Source of the DNA: Microcella alkaliphila
Lineage (GTDB): Bacteria; Actinomycetota; Actinomycetes; Actinomycetales; Microbacteriaceae
NCBI RefSeq assembly: GCF_002355395.1
Contig: NZ_AP017315.1
Span: 806,001 to 870,000 of the forward strand
DNA length: 64,000 bases
Reading direction: 5' to 3'
Positions 1 to 8,801 of the stretch are shown here, piece after piece. A model generated the notes under the pieces. That model saw only the letters and a list, made by a program, of their open reading frames with translations, made no database searches and was not told the origin of the DNA. Every line of letters begins with the position of its first letter. Position 1 is the first letter of the stretch. The position numbers and the translations under genes were made by a program.

Positions 1-338
1 TGCTCGGTCCCAAAACGTCCCGTTCGACTTGGAACGAGGAGGTCGATTTGGCGCTCGCCTTTGGTGTAGCTGTTGCCGTCTTGCGCTTCGTAGCCGGCTC
101 TTGTGAGTAGATGGTGCGCATCGCCGGAGATGGCGAGCGCCGTTTCGATCGCGGCGTCGGCGGTGCGCCGGGGGACTGCTTGCCTGACGGGGAAAGCTGT
201 GAGCAAGAGATTCACCATTTGGCCACCGACCACGCGAACGTTATGCGAGGACGTGATCTCGCAGATGTCCGCTAGTGCGCGGTAGGCCAGGTCGTCAGCG
301 GCGCTCGTCGATACGGTTATCGCATCGACCTCAATCAC
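1..338 (-). CDS. AbiEii-like nucleotidyltransferase toxin, partial
   Basis: The coding strand starts GTG at 338 and runs off the window start, leaving 112 codons without a stop. The visible part has the GG...RRTAD signature of the minimal nucleotidyltransferase fold used by type IV (AbiEii-like) toxins: VVGGQMVNLLL near residues 38-48 and RRTADAAIE near 60-68. Its GTGA start overlaps the stop of the upstream winged-helix gene, the usual antitoxin-then-toxin order of AbiE operons. In the family the catalytic motif is normally DxD; here the second acidic position reads Ala (T-A-D-A-A), so activity may be altered. Family members transfer nucleotides to tRNA or other acceptors; the substrate here is unknown. 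The C-terminal part lies outside the window. Confidence 0.7.
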   Translation of the reverse strand, partial: MIEVDAITVSTSAADDLAYRALADICEITSSHNVRVVGGQMVNLLLTAFPVRQAVPRRTADAAIETALAISGDAHHLLTRAGYEAQDGNSYTKGERQIDLLVPSRTGRFGTE

Positions 339-1287
339 CGCGGTGCCATTCGTCAACGGTGTGGCGGATGAGTCGTTGAACGGCTTGATCGGAGTCGGAG
401 CCGCCACTTTGTCGAACGTCGTGGGCACAAAGGACTGGGTCGACGATGAGGTTGTCGTGGTTTCGCCTTCTGCCATAGGCAGCTGCGACAGGCCAGATCG
501 TCGGGTCGGCCGGCACCGTGACCGCGAGAGTCGCCTTGTTGGAAGTCGATTCGGCGAAGCCGTCGGAGGCGAGTCGTAGTCCGGTTCGTGCATAGACAAC
601 GGCCATTCGTGGTGTGCGCCATGGAACTAGGAGGTCGGCGGCCGCATCTCCTGACCACAGCACAGACTTGTCATGGTTCGACGCGAGTTGTGCCTGCCGA
701 ATGATCGGGTCCAGCCCGTACCAGTACTGCGTGATTCCTCCCGACCCCGGGTAGTCGGTGAGGAATAGATTCGCTAGTGTCTGCGGATCGGTCGTGAACC
801 ATCCCTCCGATGACTTCTGAGCGTGTTCTCCAAGTCGGTGCAGGTTCTGTGAGATTGCGGCTTGGGTAACTCCGACCTCGACGGCTAGTTCCCTTTGGGT
901 GCGCGGTCGTCGGGTGCGGGCCAACGCGCGGATGAGCCCAAAGCGAGCCCAGGGTGTCTTTCCCCGTTGGGTAGAGGCCTGGAGTTGCCTCGGCTCCGGT
1001 TCATAGCGTTTTCGATTCCACCAGACGATTCCCTCTGTTGTTGCGACGACAGCAATGTTTGCGTCATCCGCGGCTAGACGAGCCAGGCTCTCGGTCACAC
1101 GGGGGACCACATAGACCACTACGTGGTCGTTACGCTCCGCAGCAATGGCAGAGGGGGAGGGGGGTGTCTGCCGGGTGCGAAGTCGCGCATGTCGGCCGGC
1201 GATCTCGGCCTCAGTGAAGCTCTTTACTTCGACGGCGATGCCGGACGCTGTGAGCAGGTCGATGGCGTCGCTCGTTGTTGTTGCCAC
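331..1287 (-). CDS. AbiEi-like winged-helix antitoxin/regulator
   Basis: This 318-residue protein has a helix-turn-helix in its middle (TQRELAVEVGVTQAAISQNLHRLGEH) and an (A/V)VDPVLCAHDVRQSGGSD-type C-terminus seen in actinobacterial AbiEi-like antitoxins. It overlaps the downstream nucleotidyltransferase by GTGATTGA, so the pair is translationally coupled. I chose GTG at 1287 because GGGGAG precedes it by 7 nt. A longer reading from GTG at 1356 has no ribosome site and would place the AT-rich palindrome inside the gene. In the family the antitoxin represses its own promoter by binding inverted repeats and blocks the toxin post-translationally. The assignment to AbiEi is by domain order and context. 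Confidence 0.65.
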   Translation of the reverse strand: MATTTSDAIDLLTASGIAVEVKSFTEAEIAGRHARLRTRQTPPSPSAIAAERNDHVVVYVVPRVTESLARLAADDANIAVVATTEGIVWWNRKRYEPEPRQLQASTQRGKTPWARFGLIRALARTRRPRTQRELAVEVGVTQAAISQNLHRLGEHAQKSSEGWFTTDPQTLANLFLTDYPGSGGITQYWYGLDPIIRQAQLASNHDKSVLWSGDAAADLLVPWRTPRMAVVYARTGLRLASDGFAESTSNKATLAVTVPADPTIWPVAAAYGRRRNHDNLIVDPVLCAHDVRQSGGSDSDQAVQRLIRHTVDEWHRGD

Positions 1288-1329
1288 GGGCCTGCTCCCC
1301 AATCTATATAAGCTTCTTCGGGTTTCATC

Positions 1330-1371
1330 AATATAACTTATATTGGCCCGAACCACTAAAACTTATATCGC
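1330..1371. promoter_or_regulatory. AT-rich palindrome and repeated half-sites upstream of the AbiE-like operon
   Basis: A perfect 15-bp inverted repeat AATATAA-C-TTATATT lies at 1330-1344. Its half-site recurs as AACTTATAT at 1360-1368 and, less exactly, near 1305-1312. This is the most AT-rich patch of the first 20 kb and sits just upstream of the chosen antitoxin start and between the divergent antitoxin and hsdM genes. AbiEi proteins of this family autoregulate through inverted repeats, so this is the natural operator candidate. It could also influence hsdM transcription. Confidence 0.5.
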
Positions 1372-1494
1372 TGGGTTGAGAACCCGAGCGCGAGTCGGTT
1401 GTCTGCAGCACCTGCTTGACTGTCTACAGTGAAGTAGCGGCCGGGCGAGCGACACTGATGTCTGCCTGCACCCCGGCTCAGATCGGGAGTTCAC

Positions 1495-3102
1495 GTGGCT
1501 GTCAAGACGACCAAGACCGCAGCAGCGAGTCTCGAAGACGCGCTCTGGGCCTCGGCCAATCAGCTCCGGTCGAGCATGGACGCCGCCGAGTACAAGCACG
1601 TCGTACTCGGCCTGATCTTCCTCAAGTACGTCTCCGACGTTTTCGAACGGCAACGCCTCAAGCTCGACGAGTTGTCCCGCGACGAGTCGAGCGACTACTT
1701 CACCCCGACCGACGCCGCCCGCGACGCGATGCTCGAGGACCGCGACGAATACACCGGCGACGGTGTCTTCTGGATGCCCGAAGGGCACCGCTGGGACGAC
1801 CTCCGCAAGGCCGCGAAGCAGGCCGACATCGGCCGCCGCATCGACGACGCCATGGAGGCAATCGAGCGCGAGAACCCAACCCTCAAGGGCGTGCTGCCCA
1901 AGAACTACTCCCGCCGGGAGCTCACGCCGCAGACTCTCGGCGGCCTGATCGACTTGTTCTCCAACGAGAACCTGGCCGCCGAAGAGCACGAGAGCCTCGA
2001 TGTGCTCGGTCGTGTGTTTGAGTACATGCTGAGCAAGTTCGCCAGCGCCGAAGGCAAGCTCGGCGGCGAGTTCTTTACTCCGCGCAGTGTCGTCAAGCTC
2101 ATGGTTGACATGCTCGAGCCGTTCCGCGGCCGCGTGTACGACCCCGCGTGCGGCTCGGGCGGCATGTTCGTGCAGGCCGACCGGTTCGTGAAGGCTCATA
2201 ACGGGCAGCGCAACGACATCAGCGTCTTCGGGCAAGAGCAGAACCCCACCACGTGGCGCCTGGCGAAGATGAACCTGGCACTGCGCGGCATCGAAGCGAA
2301 CCTCGGCCCGCAGTGGGGTGACTCGTTCACCAACGATCAGCACCCTGATCTGCGGGCCGACTTCGTCATCGCGAACCCGCCGTTCAACATCAAGGGCTGG
2401 GGTGCCGATCGGTTGGCGGGGGATGCTCGCTGGAAGTACGGCATGCCTCCCGCGAACAACGCCAACTTCGCCTGGGTGCAACACATGCTGCACCACCTCG
2501 CCCCGACCGGCACGATGGCCACGGTGCTGGCGAACGGCTCGCTGTCGAGCCAGTCGGGCGGCGAGGGCGACATTCGCCGCGCGCTGGTCGAGGCCGACTT
2601 GGTGGAGTGCATCGTGTCGCTGCCGGGGCAGCTGTTCTTCACCACGCAGATTCCGGTGTGCCTGTGGTTCCTGACGAAAGACAAGAGCGGCAAGCAGGTC
2701 TCGACCGAGCGTTCGCAGCGCAGTCGCGCCGGCGAGGTGCTGTTCATTGACGCTCGGATGCTCGGCTCGATGGTCTCGCGCACGAACAAAGAGCTGACCG
2801 AGGCCGACATTGCTCGCATCGCCGACACGTATCACGCTTGGCGGGGCGAGCCGGGGGAGCAGCCGTACGAGGATGTTCCGGGCTTTTGCGCGAGCGTCAC
2901 CCTCGACCAGATCGCGGAACACAGCCACGTGCTCACCCCCGGCCGCTACGTGGGCAGCGAAGCAGCCGAAGCGGATGACGAGCCGCTCGACGAGAAGATC
3001 GCACGCCTCAAGGCCGAGGTGCGGACGGGGTTTGAGCGTCGGGCGGAGTTGCAGGATCGGATCTTGAGCGTGATGGACTCGCTTGAGGTTGAGCATGGCT
3101 GA
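1495..3102 (+). CDS. hsdM: Type I restriction-modification DNA methyltransferase subunit M
   Basis: The 535-residue protein is a typical HsdM, an N6-adenine methyltransferase that uses S-adenosylmethionine and acts within an M2S or R2M2S complex. An N-terminal helical HsdM domain (residues about 15-170) precedes the catalytic domain. The catalytic domain has FFTPRSVVKLMVDML, the SAM-binding DPACGSGG motif at residues 216-223 and the catalytic NPPF at 294-297. GTG at 1495 is preceded by GGGAG at 1485-1489. The stop overlaps the hsdS start by 8 nt (ATGGCTGA), so M, S and R form one operon. The gene looks intact, unlike its S partner. Confidence 0.95.
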   Translation: MAVKTTKTAAASLEDALWASANQLRSSMDAAEYKHVVLGLIFLKYVSDVFERQRLKLDELSRDESSDYFTPTDAARDAMLEDRDEYTGDGVFWMPEGHRWDDLRKAAKQADIGRRIDDAMEAIERENPTLKGVLPKNYSRRELTPQTLGGLIDLFSNENLAAEEHESLDVLGRVFEYMLSKFASAEGKLGGEFFTPRSVVKLMVDMLEPFRGRVYDPACGSGGMFVQADRFVKAHNGQRNDISVFGQEQNPTTWRLAKMNLALRGIEANLGPQWGDSFTNDQHPDLRADFVIANPPFNIKGWGADRLAGDARWKYGMPPANNANFAWVQHMLHHLAPTGTMATVLANGSLSSQSGGEGDIRRALVEADLVECIVSLPGQLFFTTQIPVCLWFLTKDKSGKQVSTERSQRSRAGEVLFIDARMLGSMVSRTNKELTEADIARIADTYHAWRGEPGEQPYEDVPGFCASVTLDQIAEHSHVLTPGRYVGSEAAEADDEPLDEKIARLKAEVRTGFERRAELQDRILSVMDSLEVEHG

Positions 3103-4254
3103 GACGGTGCCCTTGGGTGAGCTGATCTCGATTCGACGAGGAACCACCTACAAGGGCGCGCTTCTCGGTCAACCCGGCCCGTACTTGCTTGGGTTGGCCT
3201 CGATCGCCCGCAACGGGGGTTTCCGGAGCGACTCGCTCAAGACGTACGGGGGAGAATCGCCCGAGTCGCTTCTCGTAAAGCCGGGGGAACTCTTCGCGTC
3301 ACTGAAGGACGTGACACAGGCCGCCGACTTGCTCGGGAGCGTTGCCCGGTTGCCCCTCGACGAACGGCCCGGCCGGCTGACGCAGGACACCGTGCGGCTC
3401 GATGTCGTGAGCGATCGTGTGGACCGGGACTACTTGTATTGGCTTCTTCGCACGCCCGGGTACCGCCAGTACTGCCGGGCTCACGCGACAGGAACCACGA
3501 ACCTCGGCTTGCCCCGCGAGGACTTCCTCGGGTTTCCGGTGAGATTGCCGAGTCTCGACGAGCAGCGGCGCATCGCGGAGGTTCTGTGCGCGCTCGACGA
3601 CCTCATCGACACGAACGAACAACAAATTGAACGACTCGGTCACCTTGTTGCTGAGTTGTACCAGCGGGCCCTGGCCCGGGGGTGCCCCGGGTACTTCCGT
3701 TCCTCGATGTCTTCAAGGTCGAGTTTGGTGGTGCCTTCAAGGGTAGTTACTTCACCAAACCGGGAGTGGGGCTGCCCCTCATCCGAATCCGCGACCTCAA
3801 AACGGCGAGTTCCGACACCTGGACAACTGAGCGACTTCCGAACGACGTTGTGATCGCCCCAGGGGACATCTTGTTCGGCATGGACGCCGAGTTCCGCGCT
3901 TCGCAGTGGGTCGGGCCCACGTCGCTACTCAACCAGCGTGTTTGCCGGGTAACGGCTCCAGGGGCCAGCAACGCCTTCGTCTTGGAAGCCTTGAAGGCGC
4001 CACTCGCGTATATCGAAGGTCACAAGACGGGCACTACCGTGATCCACCTGAACAAACGTGATCTCGAGGAAACCAGTGTCCTGATCCCATCCGACACGGC
4101 AGTGTCTGAATTCGACGCTGTAGCTGAGCCTCTTCGACTTTGGAATGTTTCCTTGAGCGCGGAGAATGAGCAGCTTCGCCGCACGCGCGACGAGCTGCTC
4201 CCGCTGTTGATGTCGGGTGCCGTGCGGGCGCGGCCGGAGGGGGTCGCGGCGTGA
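3095..4254 (+). pseudogene. hsdS: Type I specificity subunit S, frameshifted between its two target-recognition domains
   Basis: Two reading frames together give a normal HsdS. Frame A from ATG 3095 encodes the first target-recognition domain and the central conserved helix (LPSLDEQRRIAEVLCALDDLID, LGHLVAELYQRAL). Frame B, open from GTG 3682 to the stop at 4254, encodes the second recognition domain and its conserved helix (ENEQLRRTRDELLPLLMSG). The frames meet at a run of five G at 3678-3682; one extra G would restore a single protein of about 386 residues. Without it frame A continues out of frame to 3853. Half-size S proteins can dimerise and give new specificities in some type I systems, so partial function is possible. 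A sequencing error cannot be excluded. Confidence 0.85.
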
Positions 4255-7200
4255 GCGGAATCCCGACCGAGGCGGACTTCGAAGAGCTGGTGCTCAACGA
4301 GCTGCGGTCTGCGGGGTGGGCGGTGCAGCACGGGCCGGAGATCGACCCGGAGTCGGAGCATCCGGAACGCGGTGATTACCGCGAGGTCGTGTTGGCCCCG
4401 CGTCTGCGCGCGGCCGTTGCTCGGCTGAACCCGCAGCTCGACGCTGACGAGGTCGACGAAGTCGTGAAGACCGTGGTGCGGCCCGAGTCACAGGTGGTGA
4501 TGAGCGAGAACTGGCGGGAGTACCAGCTGCTCACGCAGGGGGTTCCGGCCGAGACGCGCGACGCCGAGGGAAACCCGCGCACCGTGCGCGCGCGCCTCAT
4601 CGACTGGGCGGATGCTGCCACCAACGACCTCGTCGCCGTCAACCAGTTCAGCATCGTGTCGGCGAGTGGCGCGAAGCGGCGGCCCGACGTGGTGCTGTTC
4701 GTCAACGGTCTGCCGCTCGTGCTGATCGAGCTGAAGCGGGCGGGCAATCAGGGGTCGAGCCTCAAGGGTGCGTTCAACCAGGTGAAGACCTATGTGAACG
4801 ACATCCCGGATCTCTTCGCGTTCGTGCAGTTCGCCGTCATCAGTGACGGCGTGCAGGCACGGGCGGGGGCGTTCACCGCGGCGTGGGAGCACTACGCGCC
4901 GTGGAAGACGATCGAGGGCGAGTTGGCGCCCGCGTTCCTGCCCGAGTACCAGGTGCTCGTGCAGGGCATGCTGCAGCCGGCGCGTCTGCTCGACCTGGTG
5001 TCGACGTTCACCGTGTTCCTCGGCGACGCCGGGTCGTTTGTGCGGTTCGGGGCGAAGTATCACCAGTTCTGGGCGGTCAACAAGGCCGTGTTCGCGACCG
5101 TCGAAGCTGTGGAGGGCGACGGCCGTGCCGGTGTCGTGTGGCACACGCAGGGCTCAGGCAAGAGCTACGAGATGCTCTGGTACGCGGGCAAGGTCATGCG
5201 GCACCCGGCGATGGAGAACCCCACCGTCGTCGTGCTGACCGACCGCAACGACCTCGACGACCAACTGTTCGACGACACCTTCGCCGCAGCCCTCCCCGGC
5301 GCGCCCCTGCCCGAAAAGCCCGTCCAGGCGGGATCGCGCGCGGAGCTCAAGACGCTGCTCAGCGGGCGGGCCTCGGGCGGCATCATCTTCTCTACGATCC
5401 AGAAGTTTGGCATCTCCCGCGAGGAGAAGGACGCCGGTACGTCGTTCCCGCTCTTGTCGGATCGGTCGAACATCGTGGTGATCGTCGATGAGGCGCACCG
5501 CTCGAACTACGACTTCATCGATGGCTTCGCCCGCCACCTGCGCGACGGCCTTCCGAACGCCACGTTCATTGGGTTCACCGGCACGCCGATTGAGTCGAGT
5601 GACAAGTCGACCAAGAACGTGTTTGGCGACTACATCGACACCTATGACCTCACCCAAGCAGTCGAAGACGGCGCCACCGTGAAGGTCTTCTACGAACCGC
5701 GCCTCGCCCGCGTCGAGCTTCCCGCTCAGGCGATGGGGGAGATCGACAGCGCCTTCCGGGATGCGACGTCGATGTCGGAGGAGGATGCGCGGGAGCGGTT
5801 GAAGTCGAAGTGGGCGAAGGTCGAAGCGATCGTCGGTTCCGACAAACGGATGGCCGAGCTTGCCGCGGATCTGGTGCAGCACTGGGAACAGCGCCGCGAA
5901 GCTCAAGTGGGTAAGGCGATGGTCGTCACGATGTCGCGTCGCATTGCCGCGTCCCTGTATGACGCGATCGCGAAGCTCCGCCCTGACTGGGTTACCGATG
6001 ACGACGCGACGGGCCGGATCAAGGTCGTCATCACGGGGTCCGCTGCCGATGACCAGACCTTGCAGCCTCACATCCGCTCGAAAGAAGCATTGCGGGCGTT
6101 GAAGGCGCGCGCGAAGGACTCGAACGACGAGCTCGAGCTGGTGATCGTTCGGGACATGTGGCTGACCGGGTTTGATTCTCCGTCGATGCACACGATGTAT
6201 GTCGACAAGCCGATGCGGGGTGCGAACCTCATGCAGGCCATCGCTCGTGTGAATCGGACCTTCCGCGACAAGCCTGCCGGTCTTGTCGTCGACTACCTCG
6301 GCATCGCAGAGGATCTGAAGTCGGCCTTGTCCGAATACACGCAGCGCGACCAGGAAAATCAAGAACTCGGCCAAGACGTCCGCGCTGAAGCCGTGCCGGG
6401 GATGCTGTCGACCCACCATGTGGTCGACACGATCCTCCACGACTACAAATGGCGCGAAGGCCTCGCCGCCGGCGGCCCGAAAGCGTTCATCGACACCCTC
6501 ACCGGCACGATCGAATTCCTCCTCAAGGCGCACGTCGACGGCGACTGCACTGGCGAGGCGCTGTGCCTGAAGCACCGCTTCCTCACCCAGGCCAGCAAGT
6601 TCGTCCGCCTCTACACAATCTGCGCCGGCACCCCCGAAGCCGAACAACTCAAGGGCGACGCCGCCTTCTTCGAAGCCGTCCGCGGGCAGATTTCTAAGAT
6701 GGAAGGCGGCGACCGCCGCGAGAACCCCGACGCCGAGCTCGACACGGCCATCAGACAGATCGTGTCCGACGCGATGACCGGCGTCGGCGTCATCGACATC
6801 TACGCAGAAGCCGGCCTCTCAAAGCCTGACCTCTCGCTGATCGATGACGAGTTCATCGAACGGTTCAAGACGTCCGACCGCAAGAATCTGCAACTGGAGA
6901 TGCTGCGCCGCCTTCTCAGCCAAGAGATCACCCGCATCAGCAAGCGCAACATCGTCGCCAGCAAACAGTTCAGCGAGATGCTCTCCGAGTCGCTGTTGCG
7001 ATATCAGAACCGCACGCTCGACTCAGCTCAGGTCATCGCAGCCTTGGCCGACCTCGCGCGGCAAATGACCGCTGAAGCGAACCGGGCTGAGAAGCTCGGG
7101 CTCACGACTGACGAGCTCGCGTTTTACGACGCCATCCGTACCAACGACTCCGCCGTGATCGAGCTCGGCGACGACACCCTCAAAGCGATCGCTCACGACC

Positions 7201-7376
7201 TCGTCGAAATCGTCCGCCGCGACGCAAAGACCGACTGGGCGGTGAAAGAGCAGGTGCGAGCCAAGCTCCGCGCGACCATCAAGCGACTGTTGCGCAAATA
7301 CGGGTATCCGCCGGACCAGGCCGAGGGTGCCACCGCTCTCGTCCTTCAGCAGGCCGAAGCCGTCGCTGCAGCATAA
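4251..7376 (+). CDS. hsdR: Type I restriction endonuclease subunit R
   Basis: This 1041-residue HsdR translocates and cleaves unmodified DNA within the HsdRMS complex. The N-terminal PD-(D/E)xK nuclease is visible as D146 and E160-L-K162. The superfamily 2 translocase follows with Walker A GSGKS at 301-305, DEAH at 413-416, FTGTP just after, and the second RecA domain with LTGFDSP and QAIARVNRTF. A helical C-terminal region binds the methyltransferase. The GTG start overlaps the hsdS stop (GTGA). All motifs needed for restriction are present, so a cell carrying it depends on whatever specificity the broken hsdS still provides. Confidence 0.95.
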   Translation: MSGIPTEADFEELVLNELRSAGWAVQHGPEIDPESEHPERGDYREVVLAPRLRAAVARLNPQLDADEVDEVVKTVVRPESQVVMSENWREYQLLTQGVPAETRDAEGNPRTVRARLIDWADAATNDLVAVNQFSIVSASGAKRRPDVVLFVNGLPLVLIELKRAGNQGSSLKGAFNQVKTYVNDIPDLFAFVQFAVISDGVQARAGAFTAAWEHYAPWKTIEGELAPAFLPEYQVLVQGMLQPARLLDLVSTFTVFLGDAGSFVRFGAKYHQFWAVNKAVFATVEAVEGDGRAGVVWHTQGSGKSYEMLWYAGKVMRHPAMENPTVVVLTDRNDLDDQLFDDTFAAALPGAPLPEKPVQAGSRAELKTLLSGRASGGIIFSTIQKFGISREEKDAGTSFPLLSDRSNIVVIVDEAHRSNYDFIDGFARHLRDGLPNATFIGFTGTPIESSDKSTKNVFGDYIDTYDLTQAVEDGATVKVFYEPRLARVELPAQAMGEIDSAFRDATSMSEEDARERLKSKWAKVEAIVGSDKRMAELAADLVQHWEQRREAQVGKAMVVTMSRRIAASLYDAIAKLRPDWVTDDDATGRIKVVITGSAADDQTLQPHIRSKEALRALKARAKDSNDELELVIVRDMWLTGFDSPSMHTMYVDKPMRGANLMQAIARVNRTFRDKPAGLVVDYLGIAEDLKSALSEYTQRDQENQELGQDVRAEAVPGMLSTHHVVDTILHDYKWREGLAAGGPKAFIDTLTGTIEFLLKAHVDGDCTGEALCLKHRFLTQASKFVRLYTICAGTPEAEQLKGDAAFFEAVRGQISKMEGGDRRENPDAELDTAIRQIVSDAMTGVGVIDIYAEAGLSKPDLSLIDDEFIERFKTSDRKNLQLEMLRRLLSQEITRISKRNIVASKQFSEMLSESLLRYQNRTLDSAQVIAALADLARQMTAEANRAEKLGLTTDELAFYDAIRTNDSAVIELGDDTLKAIAHDLVEIVRRDAKTDWAVKEQVRAKLRATIKRLLRKYGYPPDQAEGATALVLQQAEAVAAA

Positions 7377-7412
7377 GGATTCAACAGACAAGACCCATGG
7401 AGAGGAACCAAC

Positions 7413-8600
7413 ATGCTTGAGCGAATTCGAATCGAGCGGTTCAAGTCAATTTCAGACTCGACCATCGATTTGGCCCGTGTAAACGTCCTGGTCGGGCCCA
7501 ATAACGCCGGCAAGTCCAGCGTCCTCCAAGCGATGCAATTCGCGGTCTCCGTGGCTCAGAGCCTGAAGCTTGATGGTTCTGCGTCTTGGAGGTCTGATGT
7601 TCTTGCCGGCAGTTTGGCAACTCAGCAGCTGATCTATACGCCGCTCCGGGACGTGCAGGCGCTGGCCGCTGGAGGAGCTTTACGCCAAGGTGACAGTAGC
7701 GCGATCGCTGTGTCGTTCTTCGCAGACGGCGGGACAAAGGCGGCTGTGACTGTGAAGCGCGGAAAGAATCGCAACATCGCCGTCAAAATTGCAGGCAGAG
7801 AGCTTGGCGAGCAGTTGTCGCTCGTGGAAACACCCTTCAGTGTTGTGTCGCCGGGGTTGGCAGGTATGCCCGCGTACGAAGAGTTCAAGTCTCCTGGTTT
7901 GGTGAGGCGCGCCGCGGCGAGAGGGGACGCCAACTCAGTCTTTCGAAATGTCTTGTGGACACTGCGTCAGGATCCACCTGGCTGGAAAGAATTCTCTGAC
8001 TCGCTCAGGAGGGTGTTTCACGACATCCAGATCGACGTGGAGTTCAACGAGCAGACCGACGAGCACATCAACGCGACGATCACGCGCGAAGGTCTCACTC
8101 TTCCGATTGATGCCGCGGGCACTGGAGTTCTGCAGGCCATACAGGTCCTTTCGTACATCAGCGTGTACAAGCCCAAACTCTTGATCCTCGACGAGCCCGA
8201 CTCGCACCTACACCCCGATAATCAGCGAAAATTGATGCGCCTGATTGCCTCCGAAGCGGAAGATAGGGACTTCCAGGTGGTCATGTCCTCCCACAGCCGA
8301 CACATCATCGATGAGACGGGGAGTCTTGGAGCGAATCTCCTCTGGTTCAGCGGTGGGACGTTGCGGTCTGGAGATTTTGACCAAGTGGCCGCTCTTCTGG
8401 AACTTGGCGCCCTGGATGCGGGTGACCGGCTGAAGGCAGGCGCCACGGAATTGGTCGTATTGACCGAGGACGATCGAACGGGCGGTCTGAACCGTCCCCG
8501 GTTTGATGCCGTTTCCTTTCGAGTCTGGAAGGACAATGTTGATCATGCCCAGGAAGATCCCGAAGGAGACCCGGCAGCGCGCGATGCGGCTGGTGCTTGA
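7413..8600 (+). pseudogene. OLD-like AAA ATPase truncated at its TOPRIM motif by an IS3 element
   Basis: The native part runs from ATG 7413 (GGAGAGG upstream) to about residue 358. It has an ABC-type ATPase head with Walker A GPNNAGKS at residues 28-35 and Walker B LLILDEPDSHLHP near 256-268. A switch histidine lies in SSHSRH, and VVLTEDD at 348-354 reads as the start of a TOPRIM nuclease domain. The IS3 left end begins at 8488, and the last 37 residues of the frame are transposon-encoded. No continuation of the TOPRIM domain is visible beyond the IS. The gene follows hsdR by 36 nt in the same direction and was probably co-transcribed. OLD-family nucleases are phage-defence or repair enzymes; this copy has lost its nuclease half. 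Confidence 0.75.
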
Positions 8601-8801
8601 TCATCTCGATGAGTATCCGAACCTCACCACCGCCTGTCAGACGGTCGCTTCCCGGCTCGGTTTCGGTGCCGAGTCGCTTCGTCGTTGGGTGCGCCAGGCG
8701 CAGGTCGACGCCGGTGCGCGCGACGGCCTGACCACGAACGATCTGGAGCGCATTCGGAAGCTGGAACGGGAGAATCGTGAGTTGCGTGAAGCGAATGCGA
8801 T

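Noticed and set aside
1363..3147. 594-codon minus-strand frame opposite hsdM
   Set aside because: Shadow of hsdM with no motif of its own.
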